Numbered from the stretch's first letter, positions 13,250 to 22,377 are shown. The stretch: DNA of 64,000 nucleotides from Candidatus Blastococcus massiliensis AP3 (GCF_000582785.1 NZ_HG931173.1:1353887-1417886); one strand, 5' to 3'. Program-made: numbers and translations. Notes: generated from the sequence alone by a model not told the origin.

Positions 13250-13297
13250 GGTAATGCTGGGGTAATGCTGGGGTGATGCTGGCTGGGGCGATGCTGG
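13250..13297. repeat. Four 11-bp repeats upstream of topA
   Basis: Three contiguous 11-bp units (GGTAATGCTGG twice, then GGTGATGCTGG) are followed 4 nt later by GGCGATGCTGG. They lie 23-70 nt upstream of the topA GTG, in its leader or promoter. The spacing is close to one helical turn. The rest of the 376-bp gap between topA and the hppA stop holds the hppA terminator and no recognisable gene. Confidence 0.7.
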
Positions 13298-13547
13298 GTG
13301 CGGCCCGCAGGGTCGGTGCTCGGCTCCGCGCCGGGGGCCGGCGCCTGGCGCACCGCCGCGAATGGCCCCCTCGGCGGGCCACGGTAAGCCACCCGACCGA
13401 CACGGGGTCGGGGACGACCCTCCCTGGGCGCGCCGTCACCCTGTTCGAACGTGCATGCTCCGTGACTGTTCCCGGAGGCGCCAGGGCCGTCCCGCCATGG
13501 GGTCAGTCAGATCGGCGGGGCGACGCACGGTCCACCCGGGAACGCCA

Positions 13548-13598
13548 CCGCGCCGCGACCCTCCCGCCGGGTGATCCGACGGGAGGGTCGCGGCGCGG
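13548..13598 (-). terminator. Terminator of the membrane pyrophosphatase gene
   Basis: A perfect 19-bp inverted repeat with a 13-nt loop, centred just past the stop of the minus-strand pyrophosphatase gene at 13604. It is one of the strongest hairpins in the window. Confidence 0.85.
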
Positions 13599-13603
13599 AC
13601 GGG

Positions 13604-15874
13604 TCAGGGAGCGGTCGTCGTCAGCGTTCCGGAGCTCTGCTGCCCGGACGCCTCGCCGCCGACCACGACCGAGCGCCGCTTGGAGATCACGACGGCGGCC
13701 ACGATGACCGCCGTCGCCCCCAGGGCGATGGCGACCCGCACCAGGTCGTTGGCGTCCTCGCCCACCGAGAGGCTGACGACCGCCGGGGCGATGATCAGGG
13801 CGACGAGGTTCATCACCTTGATCAGCGGGTTGATGGCCGGGCCGGCGGTGTCCTTGAACGGGTCGCCGACCGTGTCGCCGATGACGGTGGCCGCGTGCGC
13901 CTCGCTGCCCTTCCCGCCGTAGCTGCCGTCCTCGACCATCTTCTTGGCGTTGTCCCACGCGCCGCCGGAGTTGGAGAGGAAGACAGCCATCAGCGTGCCC
14001 GCGGCGATCGCGCCGACGAGGTAGGCCGCGAGCGGGCCGAAGCCCAGGCCGAAGCCCACCGCGACCGGCGCCAGGACGGCGAGCAGACCCGGGGTGGCCA
14101 GCTCGCGCAGCGAATCCTTGGTGCAGATGTCGACGACGGCGCCGTAGTCGGGCTTCTCGCTGTAGTCCATGATCCCCGGCTTGGTGCGGAACTGCTCCCG
14201 CACCTCGAAGACCACCCGTCCGGCGGCGCGGGAGACGGCGCTGATCGCCAGCCCGGAGAAGAAGAACACGACCGCGGCACCGATGATCGCGCCGACGATG
14301 TTGTTCGGGTTCACCAGGCTGAACGCGTCGCCGAGCGTGTCGCCGGCGTCCTCGAGCGCCACGTCGATCTGCGCGTTGTACGAGCCGAAGAGCGCCGTCG
14401 CCGCCAGGACCGCGGTGGCGATGGCGATGCCCTTGGTGATGGCCTTGGTGGTGTTGCCCACGGCGTCGAGGTCGGTGAGCACCCGCGCGGCGTCGTCGTC
14501 GATGTCACCCGACATCTCGGCGATGCCCTGCGCGTTGTCGCTGACCGGACCGAAGGTGTCCATGGCGACGATGACGCCCGCGGTCGTGAGCAGACCGCAG
14601 CCGGCGAGCGCGACGGCGTAGAGCGCCGCACCGCCGCCGATGAGGAAGGCCCCGTAGACGGCACCGCCGATGAGCAGCGCTGCGTAGACCGCCGACTCCA
14701 GCCCCAGCGAGATGCCGGAGAGGATGACCGTGGCCGGACCGGTCAGCGAGCTGCGGCCGATGTCCTTGACGGGCTTGCGGCTGGTCTCGGTGAAGTAGCC
14801 GGTCAGCTGCTGGATGAGCGCGGCGAGCGCCACACCGATGAGGACCGAGACGAAGCCGAGGACCTGGGGGCTGACCTCCATGTCCACGCCGTCGGAGATC
14901 TCCGGCAGGTAGGTGAAGGACGCCGCGGCGACCAGCACGAGGGAGACGGCGGCGGAGGCGAAGAAGCCCCGGTTGATCGGCACCATCCCGCTGGAGTCGC
15001 CGGCGGCGGGCCGCGTGGCCAGCACCCCGACGACCGAGGCGATGATGCCGATGGCGGCGACGATCAGCGGGAAGACCATGCCGACGTTGCCGAAGAAGAC
15101 CTGCCCGAGGATCAGCGCCGCGACCAGGGTGACGGCGTAGGACTCGAAGAGGTCAGCGGCCATGCCCGCGCAGTCGCCGACGTTGTCGCCCACGTTGTCG
15201 GCGATGGTCGCCGCGTTGCGGGGGTCGTCCTCGGGGATGCCCGCCTCCACCTTGCCGACCAGGTCGGCGCCGACGTCGGCGGCCTTGGTGAAGATGCCGC
15301 CACCCACGCGCATGAACATCGCCAGCAGGGCGCCACCGAAGCCGAAGCCCTCGAGGACGACCGGGGCCGTGTCCTGGAAGAGGAGCAGGACCAGCGCCGC
15401 ACCGAACAGGCCGAGGCCGACGGTGATCATGCCGACGACCCCGCCGGTCCGGTACGCGAGGCGGAAGGCCGGCTGGTAGCCGCCGCCGGTGCGGGACGCG
15501 GCGGCCACACGGACGTTGCCGCGGGTCGCCAGGGTCATGCCGATGAAACCGACGGCGGCCGAGAAGAGCGCGCCGACCAGGAAGAACACCGCGCGCCCGG
15601 TGCGGGTCTCCCATCCGCCCTCCGCGACCGGCAGCACGAGCAGCAGGAGGAAGACGATGACGGCGAAGACGCCGAGCGTGCGGAACTGCCTGCGCAGATA
15701 AGCCGCCGCGCCTTCCTGGACCGCCTGCGCGATCTCGCGCATCTTCACCGTGCCCTGGTCAGCGGCCATCACGGCCTTGATCAGGTAGGCGGCGAAGCCG
15801 AGGGCGGCCAGGGAGATGACGAGGATGACGGCCACCAGTGCCGTATCCCCGCCGGACAGCGAATCCTCGTGCAT
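13604..15874 (-). CDS. hppA: Membrane-bound H+-translocating pyrophosphatase
   Basis: Integral membrane pump of 756 residues that couples PPi hydrolysis to proton export. Family signatures are complete: GGGIFTKAADVGADLVGK, then the acidic substrate-binding loop DDPRNAATIADNVGDNVGD. The GNTTKA segment has lysine where K+-dependent enzymes have alanine, which predicts the K+-independent subclass. Around 15-16 hydrophobic segments are evident. ATG 15874 is the start. It stands alone between topA and the divergent helicase, with a strong terminator downstream and CRP-like sites about 100-160 bp upstream. Confidence 0.96.
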   Translation of the reverse strand: MHEDSLSGGDTALVAVILVISLAALGFAAYLIKAVMAADQGTVKMREIAQAVQEGAAAYLRRQFRTLGVFAVIVFLLLLVLPVAEGGWETRTGRAVFFLVGALFSAAVGFIGMTLATRGNVRVAAASRTGGGYQPAFRLAYRTGGVVGMITVGLGLFGAALVLLLFQDTAPVVLEGFGFGGALLAMFMRVGGGIFTKAADVGADLVGKVEAGIPEDDPRNAATIADNVGDNVGDCAGMAADLFESYAVTLVAALILGQVFFGNVGMVFPLIVAAIGIIASVVGVLATRPAAGDSSGMVPINRGFFASAAVSLVLVAAASFTYLPEISDGVDMEVSPQVLGFVSVLIGVALAALIQQLTGYFTETSRKPVKDIGRSSLTGPATVILSGISLGLESAVYAALLIGGAVYGAFLIGGGAALYAVALAGCGLLTTAGVIVAMDTFGPVSDNAQGIAEMSGDIDDDAARVLTDLDAVGNTTKAITKGIAIATAVLAATALFGSYNAQIDVALEDAGDTLGDAFSLVNPNNIVGAIIGAAVVFFFSGLAISAVSRAAGRVVFEVREQFRTKPGIMDYSEKPDYGAVVDICTKDSLRELATPGLLAVLAPVAVGFGLGFGPLAAYLVGAIAAGTLMAVFLSNSGGAWDNAKKMVEDGSYGGKGSEAHAATVIGDTVGDPFKDTAGPAINPLIKVMNLVALIIAPAVVSLSVGEDANDLVRVAIALGATAVIVAAVVISKRRSVVVGGEASGQQSSGTLTTTAP

Positions 15875-15977
15875 GCGTTTCCTCCCAGCGTCGATTGCCG
15901 CCGGGGAGCGCCGGTGCTCCCCGGTCGGCGGAGGTACCGCTGCGGTGCGGACGGTGGCGCACCGTAACGCGCGGAAG

Positions 15978-16034
15978 TGTAAGGGAGATCACAGCTCGTG
16001 CATCCGTCTGGCACGATCTGTTACCTGCATCACA
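15978..16034. promoter_or_regulatory. Two CRP-like sites between hppA and the helicase gene
   Basis: Two near-matches to TGTGA-N6-TCACA: TGTAA-N6-TCACA at 15978-15993 and TGTTA-N6-TCACA at 16019-16034, each with one mismatch. Their centres are 41 bp apart, about four helical turns. They lie in the divergent 212-bp gap. A Crp homologue is encoded at 57146. Binding is inferred. Confidence 0.5.
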
Positions 16035-16086
16035 CAGCTGCCATTCCGCAGGCCGCCCTGTCGCAGGAAGGTGTGACAGTGGAGGC

Positions 16087-18543
16087 GTGACCACGCTCCA
16101 CCCCCCGCCCTCGGCTCCCGCCTCTGACAGGGCGTCGCGGAGCGCGGCCGGGGATGGCCCGCCGCCGGGCGCCGAGCTGCTCGCCTCGCTGCTCGCCGCC
16201 ACCCCGGAGGAGGAGCGGCCGGTCACCCACGTGCACGCGGTCCCCGTCCGCGAGCGCCGCACCCTTCCGTGGCCGGAGTGGGTCGGGGACGAGCTCCGGG
16301 GCCGGCTGGAGGAACGCGGCGTGGCCGCCCCCTACCGCCACCAGGTCGAGGCCGCCGAGCTCGCGCACGCCGGCCGGCACGTCGTCGTCGCCACGGGCAC
16401 GGCGTCGGGCAAGTCGCTGGCCTACCAGCTGCCCGCGCTGAGCCGGCTGGCCGAGGACCCCCGCGCCTGCGTGCTGTACCTGGCCCCGACGAAGGCCCTC
16501 GCCCGCGACCAGCTGGGCTCGGTGGCGGCGCTGGCCGACCCGTCGGTGCGCCCCGCCGCCTACGACGGCGACACCCCGGGTGAGGAGCGCGACTGGGTGC
16601 GCCGGCACTCGCGGTGGATCGTCACGAACCCGGACATGCTGCACCGCGGGATCCTGCCGGCCCACCAGAAGTGGTCGAGCACCCTGCGACGGGTGGCCTA
16701 CGTGGTCATCGACGAGTGCCACGCCTACCGCGGCGTCTTCGGCTCCCACGTGGGGCACGTCCTGCGCAGGCTGCGTCGGATCTGCCGCCGCTACGGCGCG
16801 GACCCGGTGTTCGTGCTGGCCTCGGCCACGGTCGCCGACCCGGCGGGGGCCGCCTCGCGGCTGGTGGGCGAGCCGGTCGTCGCGGTGACCGAGGACGGTT
16901 CTCCCCGGCCGGGCGCCACGTTCGCCCTGTGGGAGCCGCCGCTCACCGAGCACACCGGCGAGCACGGCGCTCCGCTGCGGCGGTCCGCCGCGGCCGACGC
17001 CGCCGGGTTGCTGGCCGACCTCGTGGAGCGGGGAGCCCGCACGCTGGCGTTCGTGCGCTCGCGGCGGAGCGCGGAGTCCGTCGCCGACCAGGCCCGCCGG
17101 TTGCTGCGCGACCGCGGCCGGGACGACCTCGTCGGCCGCGTCGACTCCTACCGCGGCGGTTACCTGCCCGAGGAGCGGCGGGAGCTGGAGCGGGCGCTCT
17201 CGGCCGGCGACCTGCTGGGTGTGGCCACCACCAACGCCCTGGAACTCGGCATCGACATCGCCGGCCTCGACGCCGTCGTGCTCGCGGGCTACCCCGGCAC
17301 CCTCGCGTCGCTGTGGCAGCAGGCCGGACGGGCGGGGCGGGCGCAGAAGGAGTCCCTGGTGGTGTTCGTCGCCCGCGACGACCCGCTGGACCACTACCTC
17401 GCCCACCATCCACGGGCGGTGTTCGGCCGGCCGATCGAGGCGACCGTCACCGACCCGTCCAACCCCTACGTCCTGGCCCCGCAGCTGTGCTGCGCGGCGG
17501 CGGAGCTCCCCCTGCGACCGGAGGACCTGGCCGAGTTCGGCGGGGCGGCGGCCGAGGCCGCGGTCGAGCAACTGGTCGCCGACGGGCAGCTGCGCCGGCG
17601 ACCGACCGGCTGGTACTGGGCCGGCCGAGGGCGCCCCGACGTCGACATCCGGGGCAGCGGTGCCGAACCGGTGGCCATCATCGAGGGCGCGACCGGCCGG
17701 CTGCTGGGCACCGTCGACGGTGGCGCCGCGCACGCCACCGTGCACGAGGGGGCCCTGTACGTGCACCGGGGTGACACCTTCGTCGTCGACGAGTACGACG
17801 TGGACGACGCCTGCGCGGCCGTGCACGCCGAGAGCCCGGAGTGGACCACCGTCGCCCGGGACGTGACCGACCTGGCGGTCGTCTCGGTGGAGCGCAGCCG
17901 CCCGCTGGGTGCGGTCACCGCGCACACCGGCGTCGTCGACGTGACCAACCAGGTGGTGGCCTACCAGCGCCGCCGGCTGGGGACCGGTGAGGTGCTGGCC
18001 GAGTTCCCGCTCGACCTGCCGGCCCGCCAACTGCGCACCCGCGCGGTCTGGCTGACGCTCGGCGACCGGGCGGTGGAGCGCGCCGAGGTCGGCGAGACCG
18101 AGCTGCCCGGCTCCCTGCACGCCGCCGAGCACGCGGCGATCGGCATCCTGCCGCTGCTGGCCACCTGCGACCGGTGGGATCTCGGCGGCCTGTCGACCGC
18201 CCTCCACCCGGACACCGGCACCGCGGCGATCTTCGTGTACGACGGGCACCCCGGCGGCGCCGGCTTCAGCGAGCGCGGGTTCACCGTGCTGCGCGAGTGG
18301 CTGCAGGCGACCCGGGCAACCGTGGCCAGTTGCGAGTGCGACAGCGGCTGCCCCTCGTGCGTGCAGTCCCCCAAGTGCGGGAACGGCAACGACCCGCTGG
18401 ACAAGGCCGGGGCGGTGCGCGTGCTCGACGTCGTGCTCGACGAGCTCGCCGGGGCGGGCGAGCCGGTCGGGGTGGACGAGCCGGTCGGGGTGGGCGAGGA
18501 CCGGGTGGACGGCCCCGCCGACGAACCCGACCTCGTCTTCTGA
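16087..18543 (+). CDS. DEAD/DEAH helicase, SftH type (helicase/secretion neighborhood, TIGR03817)
   Basis: Superfamily 2 DNA helicase of 818 residues. Motif I is ATGTASGKS, motif II is DECH (VVIDECHAYRG) and motif III is ASATV. A second RecA domain carries the QQAGRAGR motif VI. The C-terminal DUF1998-type region ends with a four-cysteine cluster (CECDSGCPSC, then CVQSPKC), probably metal binding. This is the Rv3649 arrangement: the helicase faces the tad-like operon. GTG 16087 is the only sensible start, with a very close GGAGG, so start confidence is moderate. The 3' end faces a TadE-like gene that has no stop before it. Confidence 0.92.
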   Translation: MTTLHPPPSAPASDRASRSAAGDGPPPGAELLASLLAATPEEERPVTHVHAVPVRERRTLPWPEWVGDELRGRLEERGVAAPYRHQVEAAELAHAGRHVVVATGTASGKSLAYQLPALSRLAEDPRACVLYLAPTKALARDQLGSVAALADPSVRPAAYDGDTPGEERDWVRRHSRWIVTNPDMLHRGILPAHQKWSSTLRRVAYVVIDECHAYRGVFGSHVGHVLRRLRRICRRYGADPVFVLASATVADPAGAASRLVGEPVVAVTEDGSPRPGATFALWEPPLTEHTGEHGAPLRRSAAADAAGLLADLVERGARTLAFVRSRRSAESVADQARRLLRDRGRDDLVGRVDSYRGGYLPEERRELERALSAGDLLGVATTNALELGIDIAGLDAVVLAGYPGTLASLWQQAGRAGRAQKESLVVFVARDDPLDHYLAHHPRAVFGRPIEATVTDPSNPYVLAPQLCCAAAELPLRPEDLAEFGGAAAEAAVEQLVADGQLRRRPTGWYWAGRGRPDVDIRGSGAEPVAIIEGATGRLLGTVDGGAAHATVHEGALYVHRGDTFVVDEYDVDDACAAVHAESPEWTTVARDVTDLAVVSVERSRPLGAVTAHTGVVDVTNQVVAYQRRRLGTGEVLAEFPLDLPARQLRTRAVWLTLGDRAVERAEVGETELPGSLHAAEHAAIGILPLLATCDRWDLGGLSTALHPDTGTAAIFVYDGHPGGAGFSERGFTVLREWLQATRATVASCECDSGCPSCVQSPKCGNGNDPLDKAGAVRVLDVVLDELAGAGEPVGVDEPVGVGEDRVDGPADEPDLVF

Positions 18544-18915
18544 CCCGGCCGCACCCGGGTCCGGCAGCACCGGGCCGGCGCGGGCGCGCGCGGTCGCGAC
18601 CCCGGGACCGACCGGGCCGAGGTCCACGCGCACGCTGACCACCACGTCCACGACGCCGCCCTCATCCGTGGTGCAGCGCTCCAGGCGTGCCCCGTTCGCC
18701 GTGGCCACCTCGCCGGCGACGGCGCAGGCGGCCGGATCGGCCAGGACGGCTCGCCCGGCGGCGGCCAGGGCCGCGAGGTCGGCCGCGCCGCCCGCCCGGT
18801 GCCGGGCGACCGCGGCCGAGCCCACGAGCACCCCGGCCAGTCCGACCAACGCCAGGACGCCGCCCAGGGCCAGCACCCACACGGTCGCCGACCCGCGCTC
18901 CCGCTCCGCACTCAC
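18544..18915 (-). CDS. TadE/TadG-like secreted protein (Rv3654c-like, TIGR03816); no in-frame stop before the helicase gene
   Basis: Start GTG 18915 overlaps the stop of the preceding TadE-like gene (GTGA). The first 60 residues hold a short charged leader ending RERG, then a hydrophobic segment of about 27 residues and the AAADLAALA-like stretch usual for TadE/G proteins. Homologues end near the RARAGP motif, here at residues 111-115. In this sequence no stop follows; the frame stays open for 962 codons to 16030, antisense to the whole helicase. The listed end is where the helicase gene begins. A lost stop, a frameshift or a genuine long overlap are all possible. Confidence 0.7.
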
Positions 18916-19307
18916 GGGAGCTCCCCCGGCGCCCCCGGCTCGCGCTGCGCCACGGCCTCCGCCGACAGGCGGGTGCGTAGCGGCAGCGGGCCCAGGGGTG
19001 CCACCTCGACGGTGACCGTGACGTGGACACGCGGCCCCGCATCCCGCACCGACGTCGCCGCTCCCTCCGGAGCGACCCGGCCGGCCAGCTCCGCCACCAC
19101 CTCCGAGCTCTCGCCGCGGGCGGCGGCGCGGGCTCCCTCCCGGGCGGCGTCGACGCAGCGGAGCTGAGCACCGACCACGGTCACCACGGCGACGGCGCCC
19201 GCCAGGACGAGCAGCAGGACCGGGAGGACCACCGCGGTCTCCGCGGTGACCATCCCCGATTCGCCGTCGGCACCGGACCGGGGACCGCGCGTGCGGATGC
19301 GGGCCAC
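18912..19307 (-). CDS. TadE-like minor pilin
   Basis: A 131-residue pseudopilin-type protein of the [15 protein letters not shown] tad-like cluster (Rv3655c position). A charged leader ends in glycine and is followed by MVTAETAVVLPVLLLV, with glutamate at +5 after the glycine. This is the prepilin cleavage pattern also seen in the next gene. The GTG start at 19307 lies just after the upstream stop. The rest is predicted extracytoplasmic and contains the CVDAAREGARAAARG segment typical of TadE. It overlaps the next gene by four bases. Confidence 0.85.
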   Translation of the reverse strand: MARIRTRGPRSGADGESGMVTAETAVVLPVLLLVLAGAVAVVTVVGAQLRCVDAAREGARAAARGESSEVVAELAGRVAPEGAATSVRDAGPRVHVTVTVEVAPLGPLPLRTRLSAEAVAQREPGAPGELP

Positions 19308-19308
19308 G

Positions 19309-19569
19309 TCAGGCCAGCGTCGCGAGGGCCCGGTCGACGAGGTCGGTGAGGCCGTCGACGACCGAGTCACCGGTGACCACCCGGAAGAGGACGGCCGCGA
19401 ACGCGCAGGCCGCCACCGTGCCGACTGCGTACTCGGCGGTGCTCATGCCCGCTTCCGGCTCGGCGCGCAGGCGCGCCAGCCGCCGCCGGAGTGCGCCGCG
19501 CACGGGCGCCGGGGCGGTGCCGGCCGGCGGGAGCTGCTCGTCGGGGAGGGGGTGGGGGCTGGTGGACAC
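19309..19569 (-). CDS. Flp-type major pilin candidate (DUF4244)
   Basis: An 86-residue small protein at the Rv3656c position. An N-terminal cytoplasmic arm of about 42 residues ends EPEAG, followed by MSTAEYAVGTVAACAFAAVL; glycine with glutamate at +5 and tyrosine at +6 is the Flp prepilin pattern. The GTG at 19569 has a perfect AGGAGG 5 nt upstream, the strongest ribosome site in the operon, as expected for a structural subunit made in excess. A gap of about 120 bp separates it from tadC, whereas the other joints mostly overlap. Confidence 0.85.
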   Translation of the reverse strand: MSTSPHPLPDEQLPPAGTAPAPVRGALRRRLARLRAEPEAGMSTAEYAVGTVAACAFAAVLFRVVTGDSVVDGLTDLVDRALATLA

Positions 19570-19692
19570 GGGTGCCTCCTGGCGTTCGGGGCCCGCGGTC
19601 CGGGCCGTCGTCCCGAGCCTCCGGGGCCGGAGCCATGAACCCCGGGGCGCAGCGACATCTGTGGAGGGCACCCCGCGCTGTGGACGGGCCGG

Positions 19693-20439
19693 TCAGCCGA
19701 AGACGTCGCCGGCGATCCCGAGCACGAGCGGCACCACGCCCAGGCACAGGAATGCGGGCAGGAAGCACAGCCCCAGTGGGGCGAGCACCCACACGCCGGC
19801 ACGGTGGACGGCGGCCTGGGTCGCCGCCCGTTCGGCGGCCCGGCTCTCACCGGCGAGGGTCCGCAGTGCACCGACGACGGTGGCCCCGGACTCCCCCGCC
19901 CGCTCGAACACCCGGCCCAGTGGCGCCAGGGGTTCCGGCGCGTCGGCCCAGGCCCGCCGCGGATCGGCGCCGAGCCGCGACAGAGCGGCGACCGATCGCA
20001 GGTGATCGCCCAGGGGTCCCTGGACCGCGCCGCCCACCGCCTCGAGCGCCCCGTCCACCGGCAGCCCCGCGGTGAGGCACACCGCGAGCAGGTCGCAGGC
20101 GGCCGGCAGGTCGCGGTGCAGTGCGGTGCGGGTGGTCGCGGCCTCGTCCGGCAGACCACGTCCCAGCGCCCGCTCGGCGACGACGGCGACGACGCCCCCG
20201 GCCGCCAGCCCGACGGGCCCACCCAGCACCAGCGCGACGGCCAGTCCTGCCGCACCCGCGAGGACCCACCGGCGCCGCCGCTCGCCCGGGCCAGTCCGCT
20301 CCGGAGCCGGCGGCCGGACGCCGTCCTCCGCCCGCCGCAGCGCCGCCCACCGCCGGGCCCCGGTCCCACCAGCGGCCGGCCACAGCACCAGCGCCGCAGC
20401 CAGCACTCCCAGCGTCGCCCCGAGCCCGTGCGCGGTCAC
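19693..20439 (-). CDS. tadC: TadC-like pilus assembly membrane protein (type II secretion F domain)
   Basis: A 248-residue inner-membrane platform protein for Flp-type pilus assembly. It has two hydrophobic segments near the N terminus, a cytoplasmic T2SSF domain around residues 90-200 (LPAACDLLAVCLTAGLPVDG; RVFERAGESGATV), and two more membrane segments at the C terminus. GTG 20439 was chosen because it lies 20 nt after the tadB stop and keeps the first membrane segment; a longer open frame upstream is a shadow of tadB. Confidence 0.85.
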   Translation of the reverse strand: MTAHGLGATLGVLAAALVLWPAAGGTGARRWAALRRAEDGVRPPAPERTGPGERRRRWVLAGAAGLAVALVLGGPVGLAAGGVVAVVAERALGRGLPDEAATTRTALHRDLPAACDLLAVCLTAGLPVDGALEAVGGAVQGPLGDHLRSVAALSRLGADPRRAWADAPEPLAPLGRVFERAGESGATVVGALRTLAGESRAAERAATQAAVHRAGVWVLAPLGLCFLPAFLCLGVVPLVLGIAGDVFG

Positions 20440-20458
20440 GACCGGCTGCCGGCGGCGA

Positions 20459-21238
20459 TCACCGCAACGCCCGCTGCACCAGGTGGTGCGACCAGGCCAG
20501 ACCGGTCGCCTCGAGGGCGGCTCCGGCGACGAGCAGCACCTGACCGGTGGCGGTGGTCGTGAGGACCGACCAGGGATCGGCGCCCACGCCGCTGCCCATG
20601 AGCAGGCCGAGCACCGGCAGACCGGCCAGCACCGTCGCGCTGGCGCGGGGGCCAGCGGTGGCCGCCCGGAGCTCCACGCGGTGCCGGGAACGGGCGCGCA
20701 GGTCGTCCTCGACCGCCGTGGCCACCGCGGCCAGCGAGCAGCCGGTGCGCTGACTGAGCCGGGTGGCCGCCGCGGTCCTGGCCAGGGCCGCATCGAGCTC
20801 GCCCGGCAGGTCGGGCGGAGCCACCTCCGGCGTGCGCACCGCCCGGAGCAGCGACCTCCCGACGGCCGTGTCCCCGCAGGCGCTCCCGGCGGCGGCTGCC
20901 GCCGCGTCCAGCGACCGTCCGCTGCGCAGCTCGGCCGCCAGCGCGGCGAGTCCGTCGGCCAGCCCACGCAGACCGGCGTCCACGCGGGCGGCGGCCCGCC
21001 GCGTGGCCAGGGCCCTGCCACCTGCCCAGGCGCCCGCCCCGGCCAGCACCGCGACCAGCGGCGTGCTGACGATCGCGCCGGCCGCCCCGGCGAGCACGGC
21101 CGCCATCACCGGTGGCCGGACCGGATGGAGGAGCACCGGACGGGCGCCGGATCCTGGCCGGGGTCCGAGGCGGTCCGCCGTCCGGCGTCCCGGCCACAGG
21201 AGGAGGGATGCCACGCCCAGCAGCAGTGCCCCGGTCAC
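20459..21238 (-). CDS. tadB: TadB-like pilus assembly membrane protein
   Basis: A 259-residue protein with N-terminal membrane segments and a T2SSF-like domain (ADGLAALAAELRSGRSLD; LSQRTGCSLAAV) ending in C-terminal hydrophobic segments. It forms the platform with TadC next to the TadA ATPase. GTG 21238 overlaps the tadA stop by four bases (GTGA). Confidence 0.85.
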   Translation of the reverse strand: MTGALLLGVASLLLWPGRRTADRLGPRPGSGARPVLLHPVRPPVMAAVLAGAAGAIVSTPLVAVLAGAGAWAGGRALATRRAAARVDAGLRGLADGLAALAAELRSGRSLDAAAAAAGSACGDTAVGRSLLRAVRTPEVAPPDLPGELDAALARTAAATRLSQRTGCSLAAVATAVEDDLRARSRHRVELRAATAGPRASATVLAGLPVLGLLMGSGVGADPWSVLTTTATGQVLLVAGAALEATGLAWSHHLVQRALR

Positions 21239-22377
21239 CCCGCCTCCCCGGCCCCGGCGAGCAGGGCGTGCAGCCGGTCCGCCGCGGGGCACGGCCCACC
21301 GTCTGCCCGCCACCCGGGTTCCACGACGACCAGGTCGCCGGCCCGGCGCAGCACGCCCAGCTCGTCGACGCGGCGGCCTCCCGGGGTGCGGCGCAGGTGC
21401 ACCACGACGTGCAGAGCAGCCGCCGCGAGGCTGTGCACCGCGGAGCGGTCCAGTCCGGCGGCCACCCCCAGGGCCTCCAGCCGCGCGGGCACCTCCGCCG
21501 GGCGGTTGGCGTGCAGCGTGCCGCACCCACCGTCGTGCCCGGTGTTCAACGCGGCGAGCAGCTCGCTCACCTCGGCGCCCCGCACCTCCCCCACCACCAG
21601 GCGGTCCGGCCGCATCCGCAGGGCCTGGCGCACCAGGTCGCGGAGGGTGACCTCACCGACGCCCTCCACGTTCGGCGGTCGGGTGAGCAGGGCGACGACG
21701 TGCGGATGCGCGGGGGCGAGCTCGGCGGCGTCCTCGCAGGTGAGCACGCGCTCGGCCGGCCCGACCTCACCGAGCAACGCGGAGAGCACCGTCGTCTTCC
21801 CGGACCCCGTGCCGCCCGTGACGAGGAAGGCCAGCCGCCGGCGGACCAGTGCGCGCAGCAGTCCGGCACTCTCCCGTGGGAGCGCACCCAGCGCCTCGAG
21901 GTCGGCCAGGCTGTGCGAGCACCGCCGCAGCACGCGCAGCGAGAGGCAGGTGCTCGCCGCGACCGGGGCGAGCACGGCGTGCAGCCGGGTGCCGTCGGGC
22001 AGGCCCACGTCCACCCACGGCACGGCGTCGTCGAGCCGGCGTCCGGCGGCGGCGGCCAGCCGCACGGCGAGCCTGCGGACGGCGGCGTCGTCGGGGAAGC
22101 CGACCTCGGAGAGTTCCAGCCCCGACCCACGATCGATCCAGACGCGATCGGGCGCGGCCACGAGCACGTCGGTGACGTCGGGCAGGCGCAGCAGCGGCTC
22201 CAGCGGGCCGGCACCGGCCAGTTCGTCGACGGCGTCCCGGACGGCCCGCAGCACGTCGTCGTCCCCGAGCAGGCCGCGGCTCTCCTGGCGGACGACGGTG
22301 GCGACCTCGGCCTGCGTCGGCATGCCCGGTTCCAGCGCCAGCCGAGCACGGACGCGATCGAGCAGGCCGGTGCTCAC
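21235..22377 (-). CDS. tadA: TadA-like secretion ATPase (helicase/secretion neighborhood ATPase, TIGR03819)
   Basis: A cytoplasmic hexameric ATPase of 380 residues that powers pilus assembly. The N-terminal domain is followed by Walker A GGTGSGKTT, the Asp box (LTCEDAAELAP), Walker B-like RPDRLVVGEVRG and the His box region GTLHANRPAEVPARLE. GTG 22377 overlaps the upstream stop by four bases. Retraction ATPases of the PilT type are absent from the window, consistent with tad systems. Confidence 0.92.
   Translation of the reverse strand: MSTGLLDRVRARLALEPGMPTQAEVATVVRQESRGLLGDDDVLRAVRDAVDELAGAGPLEPLLRLPDVTDVLVAAPDRVWIDRGSGLELSEVGFPDDAAVRRLAVRLAAAAGRRLDDAVPWVDVGLPDGTRLHAVLAPVAASTCLSLRVLRRCSHSLADLEALGALPRESAGLLRALVRRRLAFLVTGGTGSGKTTVLSALLGEVGPAERVLTCEDAAELAPAHPHVVALLTRPPNVEGVGEVTLRDLVRQALRMRPDRLVVGEVRGAEVSELLAALNTGHDGGCGTLHANRPAEVPARLEALGVAAGLDRSAVHSLAAAALHVVVHLRRTPGGRRVDELGVLRRAGDLVVVEPGWRADGGPCPAADRLHALLAGAGEAG

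Noticed and set aside
13250..13297. Tandem repeats as a CRISPR array
   Set aside because: Units of 11 bp without spacers and no cas genes.
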